DNA of 64,000 nucleotides from Neoechinorhynchus agilis (lineage: Eukaryota; Acanthocephala): assembly GCA_051530055.1 (NCBI GenBank), contig CM121342.1, forward strand, positions 6,696,001 through 6,760,000, read 5' to 3'. Positions 33,301 through 45,548 of this stretch are shown in pieces. Under the pieces are notes generated by a model. It did not search any database, was not told where the DNA came from, and saw only the letters and a list, made by a program, of their open reading frames with translations. Position numbers and translations under genes: made by a program. How positions within the stretch are numbered: the first letter of the stretch is position 1; the number at the start of each line of letters is the position of its first letter.

Positions 33301-36300
33301 GTAGAATGGACAAAAAATCCTCTACAAATATCATGGGTTGACTCTAAACCTGAACTTTATCTTATAAAAACACCCATAGATAGTATGGAAACTTACCATT
33401 TTCCCTAAACAGAACTCGTGTTTCCCTTTTCTTTTTAAAGATCACTAAAAGCGAACAGTTGAATTAATGCCCAAAAGTGCATCGATGAAAAAATCCGTCA
33501 AAACTGGTCACGATTCGTTGCTCTAACACAAGATCAAGAGTGATTGCGAAGGTTTCAACCGCTGAGCTGTTCGTATTTCGGTTCAAACTACAGAGGCCGC
33601 GCTTTAGAGCATCCATTAATACCGGGAAATATCCTAATCCTTTTTGTAATCTTAAAGAAGAAAATACAACGATTTTGAGCACACATCGTAATAGCCACTC
33701 AACATCCAGTGCCAATCTCCTATTAATTTTCGGGCATTGTTTCGATACCATTAAGCCAAAGATAAGATAGGCCACAAATTCATGATAAATGGGGCCAGCA
33801 TCGTATTTCATTGACCGTAAATCCGATAAGCCGATATCAGCGAAAGCACTAAATTGATTGAGCGTACATGATCGCAATATTCTGTATGCATATTCACATA
33901 AATACTCAGTTGTTGCATCGTTGTCATCAAAACACAAGTCCTGCGACATCAGTTTAATTGATTCGGCAACTAATAGTTGAGCTGGTAAAAATATTTTTCC
34001 AGCTCGTTCATTGTCTATGAGTACATTGAATTCCAAAACTATTCCGTTGTCATACAGTCGCTGTCTTCTAGGTTCTATTGAATCCATATTCAAGGTATTT
34101 GTCGCAAATCCTTGAAGACGGTGTGATCTTCGTATTCCAGATCCAAGTTTCGCCAGAGAAATTAAGATTGCACGGCTCGCATCATTGCTGGGAACAAGGT
34201 AACAATCTCTTACAAGTGCGTGTAGAAATCCTTGAACAAGTCGTCCTGTGACTAGATTAATACTGTTGAGAACCGCATTTTCTGACATTTGTGAGAAAGC
34301 ACATATCGCTCGATGTGTTGTCCGTGGGTTCAAAGCGCAACGATAAATCGCCTGTGATATAAATTGAACCAGACTTTGATGATGTCCGATGGCACAAGGT
34401 GCTAGAAGACAAGTAAGATTAAGGAATTCTGCAATATCTTGCGCGTGGCGACCAGTTGAATAATGAGTGAGTAGATCGCATATTCGACTTACCCGTTTTC
34501 CCATTTCATCAGTGAACCAATCTGGTTTTCCGGAAGGCCTAGCGAGATTCATTAATTCAACCCATACGTACATGTAATCGAATTTCAGATTGAGAGAACA
34601 CCGGAACAATAGCTCAAACAACGTATCGAAATAATCTTTCAGAATATCAGTGAGCACTTGGCGATCGATATCAATGGCATTCAGACTTCTTAATATCTGA
34701 AGAACCACGCATACTTCAAATTCACCGAATTCTTTTAATTGCACAAGACGGCGTAAGAGTTCAGAAGCGAAAGTTAAGGTTAAATGAGGGGGACTTTCTA
34801 CAAGGAGTTTGATCAAATGAAGGACTAAGTGGTCTATGGATGTCATCGGTCCATGTCTTCTAGCTATCCTGTCAATTAAGTTCCGAGAAATTAACCGAGT
34901 ATAAGCTGGACTGAAGAGACGTAAAGAGTCTTTTAATGCACAGGATGGAATATCGTCCATGGTAGTTGTCGGCTTAACGTTTAATTGAGGTAAAATGTTT
35001 GGAGGCTGTTGAAGTGCATCCTTTTTATAAACATGAAGTTTGAACTGCTTGATTAGTGCGTCGTACTCATGACTGATTTGAACTGAGGAGTACGGTGCTA
35101 GATTAGAGAATACTTGTATTCCATCAAACATTGTTATCATAATGTTAGACAAGATGCCGAATTCATCAATGGTCATATCGTTCAAAGAAGACGCAAATTG
35201 AGCTGTCATTCCTGAAGAAAGTGATGAATTTATGAGGCATTCACAGGTTACATGAGTGATTTGACATAGCTTCTCGAAAGCACGACAAGCTTCATTGAAA
35301 TGTAGATCGAATTCGTGGTTTACATACGAGTGATAATTCGTACGTGTAGAGTCCAGAAGCCTTATCAGTTCAAAAAGATCTTTCTTTTCCTCACTAAGCT
35401 GACACTGTTGGTTCTTCTTTGCACCATCACACAATCTCTTCATTGCAACATATACAATTTCCAAAAGACGCCCAAGAACAAATCTTTGCCTCCCGATAAT
35501 CGATCCAGCATTTCGTTCACTTTCTGCAGCTGCTTGAAACGGGGAAACGGCTTGTTGCGCTGGAACCGCTGTGTGAGCGATGTGTACCTTCAGATGATCC
35601 GCAATACAATGTACTGTGTTTAATAGAAGAATATGAGCTTTCGACGGCATTGTCCAATCAAGAACGTCCAGTGAAACCAAACGTAGAAATACGAGAATAT
35701 CTCTTCGAACAAGAAATGCTTTGTTCGCTCTCACCAGCTCGAGTAGTGAGCAATTGACGGCTGTCCTACTGGCAGCGAGAGCACATGTCGTATGACCGAT
35801 GTAAAGAAGTCCACTTTGGGTTTGATGCTGTGCTCCGGTAATAAGATCGCCCAATCGATCACCGACTGAAACGGACGATGCCATTTGCCAAAATGTTGTA
35901 TGCCGAAGTGACCCACATATTTGTCGATGTAACAGAATTCCAGTTCTTATTTTAGGACACTCCTTAAGTAGCTGAGTTGTATTGTTATGAATGAAATGAA
36001 GAAGACTGAGATGATCGTTATTGCCTCTACTGTGCTCGATGCTTACTACAACAAGTTTCATTAAAATAGAAAGGAGCTGAGTTGCTCTGTATTTTACCCT
36101 GAGACATTCAACAGTTATGATCATTTGATCTGGTCTATAGACTTCTAATCGATCACTATCGTTGGAATCACCAGTGTCGCCGCCGATAGGTGTAACTTCG
36201 TTAAGAAGTGGAATCAGTGTCGTTAGTAATGATATGATATCATTTGTTTTTCCTCGAAGAAGGTGACCTGCAACTTCTGCGAATTTTCCAATCGTTATAA

Positions 36301-36985
36301 AAATCTGCTCCGTAAGTCGAAACGAACATTGAGCAGCCGGTATGAATTTAGTGTTTAAATTTGAACACGCAAGTGTAAGGCGTATCGGACATTCTCGTTC
36401 CAGCGTAGATAATGAAACCGATAGAGTTCGGTTAGGTTGAGCCGCAAGCGTTCTGCAAAACTTAATTTTCTCACTACAAGTGTCCACAAAAGACCTTAAA
36501 GTATTTATGAACAAATGAAGACATTCGTCCCAGAATCTAAACCCAGAAATATTCATATTGTTCCTTAAATGATGGAGATACGTCGAAACGTAGTCCGCGA
36601 GAACCTGGCATGCCATTACGCCGTTCACGTCGTTGTCCGATCTAATGAACGTAAGAAGTACTTCCAAGCAAGGACCAAGAAGTGTTCCGTTTCGGATTAT
36701 ATTCGATTCAGTCATCCATCGAATAACATTAAGCATTTCATGGCGGACGATATGTTCACGTTGATCGGAAATATGAGAAACTGGAAAGTCTTGCAGGACT
36801 CGTTTGAGTGCATCAAAAAGATCATTGATTGATTGATTGGTTAGAAGGTAAGAGGGCGTTTCTCGCTGAGATGATTCGAGTGTATGCAGCATTCGGGTCA
36901 TGTCAACGGAGGAAATATCCATTCGGTCATGAGAAGAGAACATGTCGATTACATATTCAGCCAATACTTCAGACGGGAAATTCAT
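24304..36985 (-). CDS. TRRAP: TRRAP/Tra1-type PIKK-like coactivator
   Basis: Giant scaffold of SAGA and NuA4/TIP60 acetyltransferase complexes that contacts transcription activators; nuclear. Exons in order: 33528-36985, 33131-33225, 31889-33096, about 26750-31655, 25488-26491, 25235-25330, 24304-25185. Total is about 3,900 aa against ~3,860 in human. The start ATG (36985) follows CTCTAAG directly. Seen: N-terminal HEAT-type helices, a FAT region (~28,600-27,200), then a pseudokinase with RQIVMRGSDGK at the former P-loop and KRQDIRLFSP, and the ending MKASWFAEL, like human MDPAWHPWL. Kinase DFG/HRD motifs are absent, as in all TRRAPs. Phases agree at the last three junctions and across exons 1-3. 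The exon 3-4 and exon 4-5 edges are unresolved, and a short FAT-end exon may be missed in 26492-26750. Two exons exceed 3.4 kb, unlike the other genes here. Confidence 0.92.
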
Positions 36986-37559
36986 CTTAGAGTACCTTAG
37001 GCCAATTTCAATCTTAAAAAATACATTACAAATGAATGATGCCGTTGGTTGGTCAAATGGGAACAAAAGACAATTACGATCGAAAATATCAGTGGTTATT
37101 GCAACTACAAACAACCACACAAATACAACAATTTTCCATCTAAATAATTTCCTAAAAGAGTTTTAACGTTGGAAATTTATTCAAAATTCGATGTTATGTT
37201 TGAACAGTAATCGAATTCGCAGTTCGATTCTCAATGATAACTCAAGAATCATGGAAATAAACTCTCGATTGTAAGCATGATTTTTGGATGGCAGATTAAG
37301 ACAAGACCCAAAGATTTCGCACTTTGAAAAATAAAGCAGTCAACTCCTAATGACGTCCTGCGAATTAACGAATAAATAAACACGAATCTTTAAAAATTTG
37401 AAGAGCCTAATAACTAAGAAAGCGAATAGCTAAAAAAACGTCATTGCGGATTATTGAAATTTTAGCATCCCGACAACCCCTTTTTGCCTTGATGCGTTCA
37501 TTATCACCAAAAATCAGGCGATTGGTTAGTAAACTCAGCCTAATTTCTGTTATCGTTCG
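36986..37559. other. TRRAP upstream region
   Basis: Spacer between the TRRAP start and the satellite. The frame upstream of the TRRAP ATG stays open to 37120 and has a hydrophobic start, but the ATG at 36985 next to a splice acceptor is preferred. No promoter motif is recognised. Confidence 0.4.
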
Positions 37560-40500
37560 ACCTCAATCCGACGTGAAGAAACGCAAAAAAAAGCTCAATG
37601 ATGTCAACAAAAATTGTTATATATTTCTGCCCTTTCATCTTCTTTGTTTGCGTTTTGGCTTTTCGTTTATGGTCGTCATTGCTTTCGATATGGTGCGATT
37701 GTTGCTCTTTTACCCCTTTTTCTTTGGTGCATCTTCAATTGTAAACCAATGGCCCTTGATTAGGAAAAAACCATCTTTCTTTTATAGCACCACTTGAATC
37801 CGACGCTAAAAGTTTATTATTGCGAACTGAACTTATTTAAATAATAATTCGCATTTTGAAATATTGAGATTGATGACGAAATCATCTTAATTATGGAAGA
37901 AACGCATAAAAACTCAGTGATGTCAACAAGAATTGTTCAATATTTTTGTCTGCTTCATCCTCATTGTTTGCATTTTGACTTTTCGTTTATGGTCGTTATT
38001 GTTTTTATGCCGCTATTGTTGTTGCTCTTTTACCCGTTTTTTATGCTCTCTTTAATTGTAAACCACCGGCTATTGATTGGTAAACAAAGCCATCTTTGTG
38101 CTATCCCTGCACCTGAATCCGACGTTAATGTTAATTATTGCAAACTGAACTTATTTGAAGCATAATTCGCATTTTGAAATATTGAGATTGATGACGAAAT
38201 CATCTAAAGTATGGAAGAAACGCATAAAAACTCAGTGATGTCAACAAGAATTGTTCAATATTTTTGTCTGCTTCATCCTCATTGTTTGCATTTTGACTTT
38301 TCGTTTATGGTCGTTATTGTTTTCGGTATGCTGCGATTGTTGTTTTTGTACCCGTTTTTTATGCTCTCTTTAATTGTAAACCACCGGCTATTGATTGGTA
38401 AACAAAGCCATCTTTGGGTTATCACTCCACCGGAATCCGACGTTAATGTTTATTAATGCAAACTGAACTTGTTTGAATCATAATTCGCATTTTGAAATAT
38501 TGAGATTGATGACGCAATCATCTTAATTATGGAAGAAACGCATAAAAAGCTCAGTGATGTCAACAAGAATTGTTCAAGGTTTTTTGTCCGCTTCATCCTC
38601 TTTGTTTCCGTTTTGACTTTTTGCTCACAAAAAAAGAAGGTGGGATCCGTCCCATCGCCGTATCTTCGACGATAAGCCGACTCGCAGGAAAAATTCTCTG
38701 CAAACGTATTACAGAGAAAACCGGACAGCAACTTCGTCCAGTCCAACTGGGCTGCTGCACATCCTGCGGGGCGGAAGCTATTGTCCACTCGCTCCGAAAC
38801 TTTGCTACGAGAAGCTCAGAGCCGTGCGTGATTCTTAAGTGCGATTTTCGGAACGCCTTTAACTCTCTCAATAGAGAAAGCATGTTCTGCGCAATTAGGG
38901 ATCACGCACCAGAAGCCTTCCAGTATTTTCTCAATGCCTACGGGACGGCGACTCCTTTGCTTTTCGAAGACCACCTCATTTGGTCCGAAATCCAATAGCG
39001 CATTCTCTCCATTCCAGCTTCAACGCTTGGTACTTGGATGACGCTACGCTCGGAGGTGATCCCTCCGTTGTACTGCGCGATTTGGAGACGCTGATTAGGG
39101 AGACCTCGAAGATGGGCATTGAGCTTAATGCTGGAAAATGTGAGCTCCTTGTACTGAATATTGGAGACGCCGCCAAAGTCAAAGAACTAATGGCTGGGTT
39201 CGAGGCCGTAGCTCCAGGCCTGAAACTCGTGACTCTGGAACAACTCAGCCTCCTGGGCAGTTGCGTCTTCGATTCAAATGTGGAAGACGAGATCGGCCAT
39301 ATCATACCGAAACTTTCGTTGCTGTGCGATAGGGTGTGCGCTCTCTCGGCTCATGAAGCCTTGTTTCTCATAAAGAACGCGCTCTTCATCCCCAAATTAT
39401 TGTACAAGGTTCGCACAGCAACATTTTTCAAACACAAAGAAGGATTGGCAAAGCTGGACGATAAGGTGAGGGCTTGCCTCGAGCGTATTTTAAATGTCCA
39501 GCTCTCAGATGAGGCGTGGCGACAAGCTTCTTTGCCTGTGTCATCTGGGGGATTGGGAATTCGGGCACTAGTCGACCTTGCTTTGCCGGCCTTTCTTGGA
39601 TCGTTTGAGGGGAGCCTACCAGTCTCGAAGAACATTTTGAAGGAAAAGTTCTGTCTTGACCGGGATTTCGTGGTGGCGGTTGAGGAATGGTGCCAGCAGA
39701 CAGGCGCTAACCATGTTCCCGTGAATGGCCTCAGACAGTCGATCTGGGACGGACCTCTTGTCGCGAGAGCTCACAGCTCTCTACTTTCCGGTTCTCGCGA
39801 TGGGGTCGTCCGAGCTAGACTGTTGGCAGTTTCAACACGAGAATCTGGGGCGTGGTTGGAGGCTGTTCCTCTGGCATCTGTGGGAACTCTTCTTACTGAC
39901 GAGGTAACGAGGATCGCAGTATCCTTAAGACTCGGTCTCCCGATATGCACGCCCCATCGCTGTCGATGTGGGTCTTTGGTTGATGCTTTCGGGCGACACG
40001 GTCTCGTCTGCAGAAGGTCAGCAGGAAGGTTCTCACGCCATTCTGAAATCAATAACGCAATTTCTCGGGCGTTGAGAACGGCGAACTTCCCGAACATCCT
40101 GGAACCCGCCCACCTCTGTAGACTAGACGGCCGTAGGCCCGATGGAATTTCGGTCTTCCCGTGGCGGGAGGGCAAATGCCTTCTCTGGGACGCCACGTGT
40201 GTGGATACCCTCGCAGCCAGCAACATCCCCTACTCCCTCGAAATCGCCGGTGGTGCCGCCAGTGCAGCGGAAGGGAAGAAAATACGGAAATATCTTCACT
40301 TATCGAGGGCTCACTATTTTGTCCCCTTTGGGGTAGAGACGTATGGAGCGCTTGGCAGCTCGGCACTCACTCTGCTCTAGGATCTCTCGAAGAAATTGAG
40401 AGAGGCAACCGGAGACTCAAGAGCAGGCGTATTCCTTCGAAAAAAATATCTCGCTAGCAGTACAACGGGGCAATGCTGCCAGCGTGATGGCGACGGTCGA

Positions 40501-41280
40501 GGAAGGACAAAAGCTGGAATTCGGCGGGAGGTGGTGAGTGTGTTAATTGTCGAGAAATGAAGATTGATTGAATACATCCTATAATTGTGGTCGTCATTGT
40601 TTTCGATATTGTGCGATTGTTGATCTTTTACCCCTTTTTCTTTGGTGCATCTTTATTTGTAAACCAATGGCTATTGAATAGTAAAAAACCATCTTTCTTT
40701 TATAGCGCGACCTGAATCCGACGCTAATGTTAATTATTGCAAACTGAACTTATTTAAATAATAATTCGCATTTTGAAATATTGAGATTGATGACGAAATC
40801 ATCTTAATTATGGAAGAAACGCATAAAAACTCAGTGATGTCAACAAGAATTGTTCAATATTTTTGTCCGCTTGTTCTTCTTTGTTTGCGTTTTGACTTTT
40901 CGTTCATGGTCGTTATTGTTTTCGGCGTATTGCGATTGTTGCTCTTTTACCCGTTTTTTATGCTTTCTTTAATTGTAAACGAATGGCTATTGATTAGTAA
41001 ACAAAGCCATCTTTGTGCTATCGCTGCACCGGAATCCGACGTTAATGTTAATTATTGCAAACTGAACTTATTTAAATGATAATTCGCATTTTGAAATATT
41101 GAGATTGATGACGAAATCATCTTTATTATGGAAGAAACACATAAAAAGCTCAGTGATGTCAACAAGAATTGTTCAAAATTTTTGTCTGCTTCATCCTCAT
41201 TGTTTTCGTTTTGACTTTTCGTTTTTGGTCGTTATTGTTTTCGGTATGCTGCGATTGTTGCTCTTTTAGCGTAGAATTCA
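37560..41280. repeat. Satellite, about 318-bp unit, split by a LINE
   Basis: Direct units share AATTCGCATTTTGAAATATT and ATGGAAGAAACGCATAAAAA. The first word recurs at about 37848, 38165, 38482, then (after the LINE at 38624-40577) 40762 and 41082. Spacing is 317-320 bp. The first unit (37560-37840) is diverged and the last breaks off at about 41275. Units contain 80-90-codon open frames (for example 37893-38165, 38211-38456, 40810-41079) that start at the same ATG. They are hydrophobic, vary by substitution and have no neighbours supporting a gene, so I treat them as satellite. Confidence 0.85.
38624..40577 (+). mobile_element. LINE copy inserted in satellite, RLE lineage
   Basis: 5'-truncated copy beginning inside the RT domain (KKEGGIRPIAVSSTI) and ending with the family 3' tail GATTGAATACAT. 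Compared with the copy at 53600-56113 it has lost about 60 bp near 38990. That removes the conserved GVQQGDPLGPIGF segment and shifts the frame. A premature stop (CTCTAG for CTCCAG/CTCAAG) lies near 40378, and an added A near 40441 shifts the end. The remaining 466-aa frame (38980-40380) holds YLDDATLGG, the zinc-binding C-x-C...H...C and RPDGISVFPWREG. Sequence is nearly identical to the 53.6-kb copy, so both are recent. The satellite resumes on both sides with no obvious target duplication. Confidence 0.92.
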
Positions 41281-41956
41281 ACTTGTTTCGAGACAATTTT
41301 CCTTTTTTCCTTTGCCTCGTTATTTTCATGTTGTTATTCTTAAATTTTTGAGACATTGGCTGGGGCCTCACATCTGAGAGCGTATTGGTCATGATACGAT
41401 CTTTTGAGCGCGCTTATCCTTTTTATTTCATTGACCGAATTGGATTTTACTGATGCTTTTTTCGTGGAATTATACGATTTATCTGAAAGAAGTGTTTTCG
41501 ATTTATTGATCGGCATTTGTACCTTTTGATCGAAACTCGTTGTTTTTTTATACAGACAAAAATTTAAGAATTTGTTTTTTAAATTTCTTTAATTCCTTGG
41601 TTTCGAAAAGTCGAAAATGTAGTTTTAAGAATAAATATTTTTCAGTCATTATTCAAAAAGGCGGAACTTTTTTGACTGCACCCTAAATAAATTTTTGATA
41701 TTCGTTTAGGATGATAATGTATACGTATTTGAATCTGTGTTTATCGACGCAAGGAATTTTCCGATTTCGTAGAGGAAATATTTCATTGTAGTACTTTGTT
41801 GCTGTCTAATATTGTGCTTTTTAGCAAATAATATTTTTCGACAATTCAAATTTGAAATGACCGTGAAAGTTACTGCAGATTTGAAATAAATTGTCGGTCA
41901 TTGATATGCGACGTATCGGGGTATATGATTAGAAGTATTATTTAGAAGTCTTCACC
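41281..41956. other. Intergenic, nothing recognised
   Basis: AT-rich sequence after the satellite. No gene, RNA or repeat seen. Confidence 0.45.
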
Positions 41957-42040
41957 CGGTAAATAATTTTTTATTAAAGACGGTTCGAACCTCGTCAGGT
42001 TCATCATTAGCTTATTAGTTATCATCTTAAGCGCCTTTTA
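41957..42040. repeat. Interspersed repeat, copy 3 (short)
   Basis: Starts GGTAAATAATTTTTTAT and contains CGAACCTCGTCAGGTTCATC, matching the first ~80 bp of the copies at 7960 and 16109 with several substitutions. It ends after ATCTTAAG. Confidence 0.65.
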
Positions 42041-42178
42041 ATAATCAACAAACTGATGTTGGGCTCGACGGGGTTAAAAATGTTTTTAGTGATTTACTAA
42101 TTGTTCTATTTTTCGCCTCAGCAATCGCTTCATTTTCAATTCTTTGGAACGAAAAATTTAGAACCTATTTATTACATA

Positions 42179-42287
42179 ATTTTCGGCTTTCGCTTAGGTC
42201 TTCTTCAGTTTATTGTTTGCAAGTGGATTACGTCGTAAACACTTGCAAACAATAGACTGAAGAAGGCCTATGCGAAGGCTGAAAATT
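42179..42287. repeat. Hairpin with ~47-bp arms
   Basis: 42179-42225 and 42240-42287 are inverted copies with only a few mismatches, separated by a 14-bp loop. The arm contains TTCTTCAGTTTATTGTTTGC. It would fold into a strong cruciform or RNA hairpin. It could be a minimal foldback transposon or a small-RNA precursor; nothing in the sequence decides. Confidence 0.8.
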
Positions 42288-42551
42288 ATCAAATAGATCA
42301 ATTGTTATAATTCGCCATAAAAAGTATTCTGTAAATCATTTATTAATAAATTACCCGAATTTAATTCTCGGTGAAAACTGTAAACTGTGGTCGTCTCGAC
42401 TAAAGTACAATCTAATATGCATTTTACCGTACACGATAATAATTTTTATAAATGCGATTTTTAGCTTCATGCATTTACTTTTAATAAATGCATTTGTTGG
42501 TAAATCATCGCAATTGAAACATATTTTTGAAGACTGAACTGTTCATGTTTT

Positions 42552-42748
42552 TATATGGCGGAAAAATTAAAATAAATTGATTCCGATATTTCACCACAAT
42601 CTTGTGCCTTTATCGAGATTTCTTGTAAGTTTTTTAATGTGATATTTAAAAAACTGATATTTAAAAACTTACAAGAAATCTTGATAAAGGCACAATATTG
42701 TGCCGAAATATCGAAGTCGATAAATTCCTTTAATTTTTCCGCCGTATA
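42552..42748. mobile_element. Foldback (MITE-like) element with TA ends
   Basis: About 197 bp. Inverted termini TATATGGCGGAAAAATTAAA and TTTTTCCGCCGTATA enclose long arms carrying CACAATCTTGTGCC and ATTTCTTGTAAGTTTTT, folding nearly end to end. TA flanks suggest Tc1/mariner-type mobilisation. Related to 2138-2292 and to the partial copy at 63879. Confidence 0.8.
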
Positions 42749-42763
42749 AAAAAATTGTCAATA

Positions 42764-42831
42764 TTACTTTATTTTCCCATATCTTGAATTTAACCTACTT
42801 TGTACGCTGGGGATACACGCAGGCAATGGTC
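42764..42831 (+). repeat. 60-bp repeat shared with 61.5 kb
   Basis: The block containing TTTTCCCATATCTTGAATTT and GTACGCTGGGGATACACGCA recurs inverted at 61491-61550 with about two differences. Neither copy lies in a gene; probably a fragment of an unidentified mobile element. Confidence 0.7.
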
Positions 42832-43320
42832 GTTTTTAATTTCTCAAATAATTCATTCCCACAAAAAATGAAAAGCACAAAAAACTAACGAATGTCATTA
42901 TTTGGCGTTGTTTTTCTCTTTATCGTAAATAAAGAAGCTTTTTGTATTTCAGAAGCCACCTCAATCTTCTGAACCAATTTAAATCTTTCTGAAGATATAA
43001 TCAGAATTGATTTTAATATTTATCGGAATTATTATCTGTGTTTTATCTAATTGAATTTCACCTTTTCCTACATAACACTGTTATCATTTTTGTTGTATTT
43101 TTTATCAAATTTCGGCATATCATTTCTCAAGTTGTAAAGATTAAAGATCGCGAAATATCGATTACAAATTCTTTTAAAAATTGCTTAATGCGTTACTTAT
43201 CACAACGTCCGTTCGATAAAATTAGACTTCTCCTCCCAATGTTGCTCCATGTGATTTGTCGACGACGACTAATAGAGATTTTCGGTTAACAAATCTATTC
43301 GGCTTGAAAATTTCTTCTAG
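42832..43320. other. Upstream region of SNAPC4
   Basis: AT-rich. An 83-codon open frame (43038-43289) is hydrophobic and unconvincing. The stretch ends with CTTCTAG directly before the SNAPC4 ATG, which may be a cis- or trans-splice acceptor. Confidence 0.4.
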
Positions 43321-44871
43321 ATGAAACGTGGTTCACGAGGTAAAACTATGCTAAAAACCACTGGAAAGATTGAGAGTTCGATTTTGCAGCAATACGCATG
43401 GAATCCGCAGGACGATTCGAATATAGGTTCTAGTCTTTGCGTTGACCAATCACAGATTCCACTTTCCGAAGAAGCTCGTGTTGCTGTCGAGGAATTGTTG
43501 ATTTCAAATCTTTCATGTCGTGAAATAATCGATAAAAAGTTGACTGAACTGGATGATTTTATATGTTACTTGGAACATCAATTTAAAGCTAAAGAAGAAG
43601 AGATTGCTAGACAGGATATTTTCTTTAAAGTCGCTACGTTTTCAAGTTCTGACCTGTATCCTTATTTTCAAGGTCAATATCGAGATCATTTATGTAAAAA
43701 TACAGTAATCAAGGCGATAGATGTCGACGATCCGTTTTTGGAACTTAACGACGTCCACTATTTGATAGCTGAACGCGCATGGTCGCCTGCTTGTATCACG
43801 ACATTGCAAGAAATTGTTGTTAATCAACTCCGAATTCGATTTCCCCACCTCTCAAATCTATCGGATGTTGATTTTATTGATGAACTCGAGTCTTCTACTT
43901 CTACAAATTACGTCGACCTTATTGATTGGAATGCTGTCAGTAGAACCGTGAATGGACCGTGGAGTGCGTATTGCTGCAGAAACTCTTGGATTCTTGAGTT
44001 TGATATAAGATTGAAAAATACTTGGACCAAGGAGGAAGCCGCAGAACTGTTGAGCATTGTTTGGCATGAGTTCTCTAACCATGACTGGCCGAAGATCGCT
44101 GCTCGATTAAGTCGCCCGGACAAACGAAGATCCGCTTTTCAATGCGCAAAACAATTCGCTCTCACTGATTCAAAGAAACATTCAACTAAGCTCAGCAAGG
44201 AGGAAAGCGACAGATTAATGGATATTATCGATCGAGAGAGTATTGGGTGTTATATCCCCTGGAAGAGTGTCGCTTATGAGTTTCAATCCCGAACACGCGA
44301 AACTCTTTACACTTATTATAGACATCTCCCTCGAAAAGGAATTCGAGGTACATGGACGATTCAAGAGACAAACCATCTTTTGGATATAATGGCGGAACAT
44401 ATCCGAAAAGATCGCATCGATTACGATGAACTCGAACGAAAAATGCCAACTCGTACTTCTGTTCAAATCCAACGAAAATTCGAAAAATTAACTGCCCTTA
44501 AATCTGTTATGAAAGATCCACACAAGGCTAAAGTCGTTTTCAAGCTGTGGGATAACTTCAAACTCTCTAATGGTATTTGTTTCTTTTTTTTCTGCGACTA
44601 CTATCATTTCGTTAGTGACCGCGGCTGAGTTTGCACTTCAGGAAGGTTTAAAATTAGATTCAACGATAGTTCTTGAAAAACTTGAGTGGTATGAACAACA
44701 ATTCTATTGGCTAATCGAACAACCGGTACGTCAGAGAAATCGTTTTCTAATCTACTTCGATTCGCGAATATTCAGGAATTTTTAGTCTTTATCTATTAGC
44801 ATGACTTCATAATATTTTAGCGTTTATCATTTAACACACCGAATGGTTTCATAGTACAACCAGGATTATAG
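43321..44871 (+). CDS. SNAPC4: SNAPC4 (SNAP190) snRNA-activating subunit
   Basis: Largest subunit of SNAPc, which binds the proximal sequence element of snRNA genes for Pol II and Pol III. Exons 43321-44572, 44616-44725 and 44821-44871 join in frame to 470 aa. That is shorter than human SNAPC4 (~1,470), as expected for the N-terminal Myb part alone. Residues ~50-180 are helical. DWNAVSRTVNG...SW (~202-223) looks like the Myb half repeat, followed by Myb-type repeats at ~235-280 (WTKEEAAELL...DWPKIAARL, SAFQCAKQF), ~290-335 (LSKEESDRLM...IPWKSVAYEF) and ~343-390 (WTIQETNHLL...YDELERKM, SVQIQRKF). The spacing and the SAFQC signature match SNAPC4 rather than c-Myb. The ATG immediately follows CTTCTAG. 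The unrecognised gene starts 678 bp downstream on the same strand. Confidence 0.88.
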
Positions 44872-45022
44872 AACTTTTTTATTTACACCACTATTACATA
44901 ATTTATAGTCAACTAGTTGAGATTTTTTTAATCTTCAATTATTTTTGTGTTATTGTGGTGGCAATCGTTGTCACTGAACAAAATATCACCGGAAGTAAAC
45001 GTATACATTACTGTTATTGCAA

Positions 45023-45304
45023 TCAACGGATATCGTCGAGAATATATGGAATACGGCCTCTAAAACTACTCAAACTTAAATCTATCGATAAAACTACGCC
45101 GTTATAAAACATCACCGCTACAATCAATAATCCTGCAATCACCTCTTCTACAACCGATATTAAACATTGAATTTTAGCGTTACAATTCAATGTGTATTCG
45201 ATGTCCACCTTCATTCGGTCCAGCCCTGAAGATGCTGAATACTTTTGTGTCATAAAATTAACTATTTTGATAACTACTGAATTGCGTAAATAATAACACT
45301 TCAA
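45023..45304 (-). CDS. Possible small membrane protein exon
   Basis: A minus-strand frame of up to 93 codons with one clear hydrophobic segment (EVIAGLLIVAVMFYNGVVL) and the ending IPYILDDIR. A loose likeness to EMC5/MMGT1-type small ER proteins was considered but is too weak to name. The first codons may belong to an intron. It lies between two plus-strand genes. Confidence 0.3.
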   Translation of the reverse strand: MKCYYLRNSVVIKIVNFMTQKYSASSGLDRMKVDIEYTLNCNAKIQCLISVVEEVIAGLLIVAVMFYNGVVLSIDLSLSSFRGRIPYILDDIR

Positions 45305-45548
45305 ACAATACGATCAAATGGATAATTTTTTATTCTTAGATAATTTTTATCGCAGATTTATTATCGAACAGAAAATGGGTGTTTTATTTGTTTATTGCTT
45401 CAAATTTTCGACGCCTTGCGTCTTCGTCAGGAAGCTTTTCTTCGGTTATCTGAAAAGGAATCAGAGGAGGGCAACGCTGTCCGGTTTAATTATCATATTT
45501 GAATGCTACTTCTTTATAGTTTCAACCATTTAGGCCTCATTTCGACAC

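Noticed and set aside
39351-40366. Several minus-strand frames of 94-151 codons across the LINE copies (also at 54.0-56.1 kb and antisense at 47.4-48.6 kb)
   Set aside because: They are shadows of the GC-rich LINE coding strand and recur identically in each copy.
43038-43289. Upstream exon of SNAPC4
   Set aside because: The frame is hydrophobic and AT-driven, has no family match, and the SNAPC4 ATG is already preceded by an acceptor.
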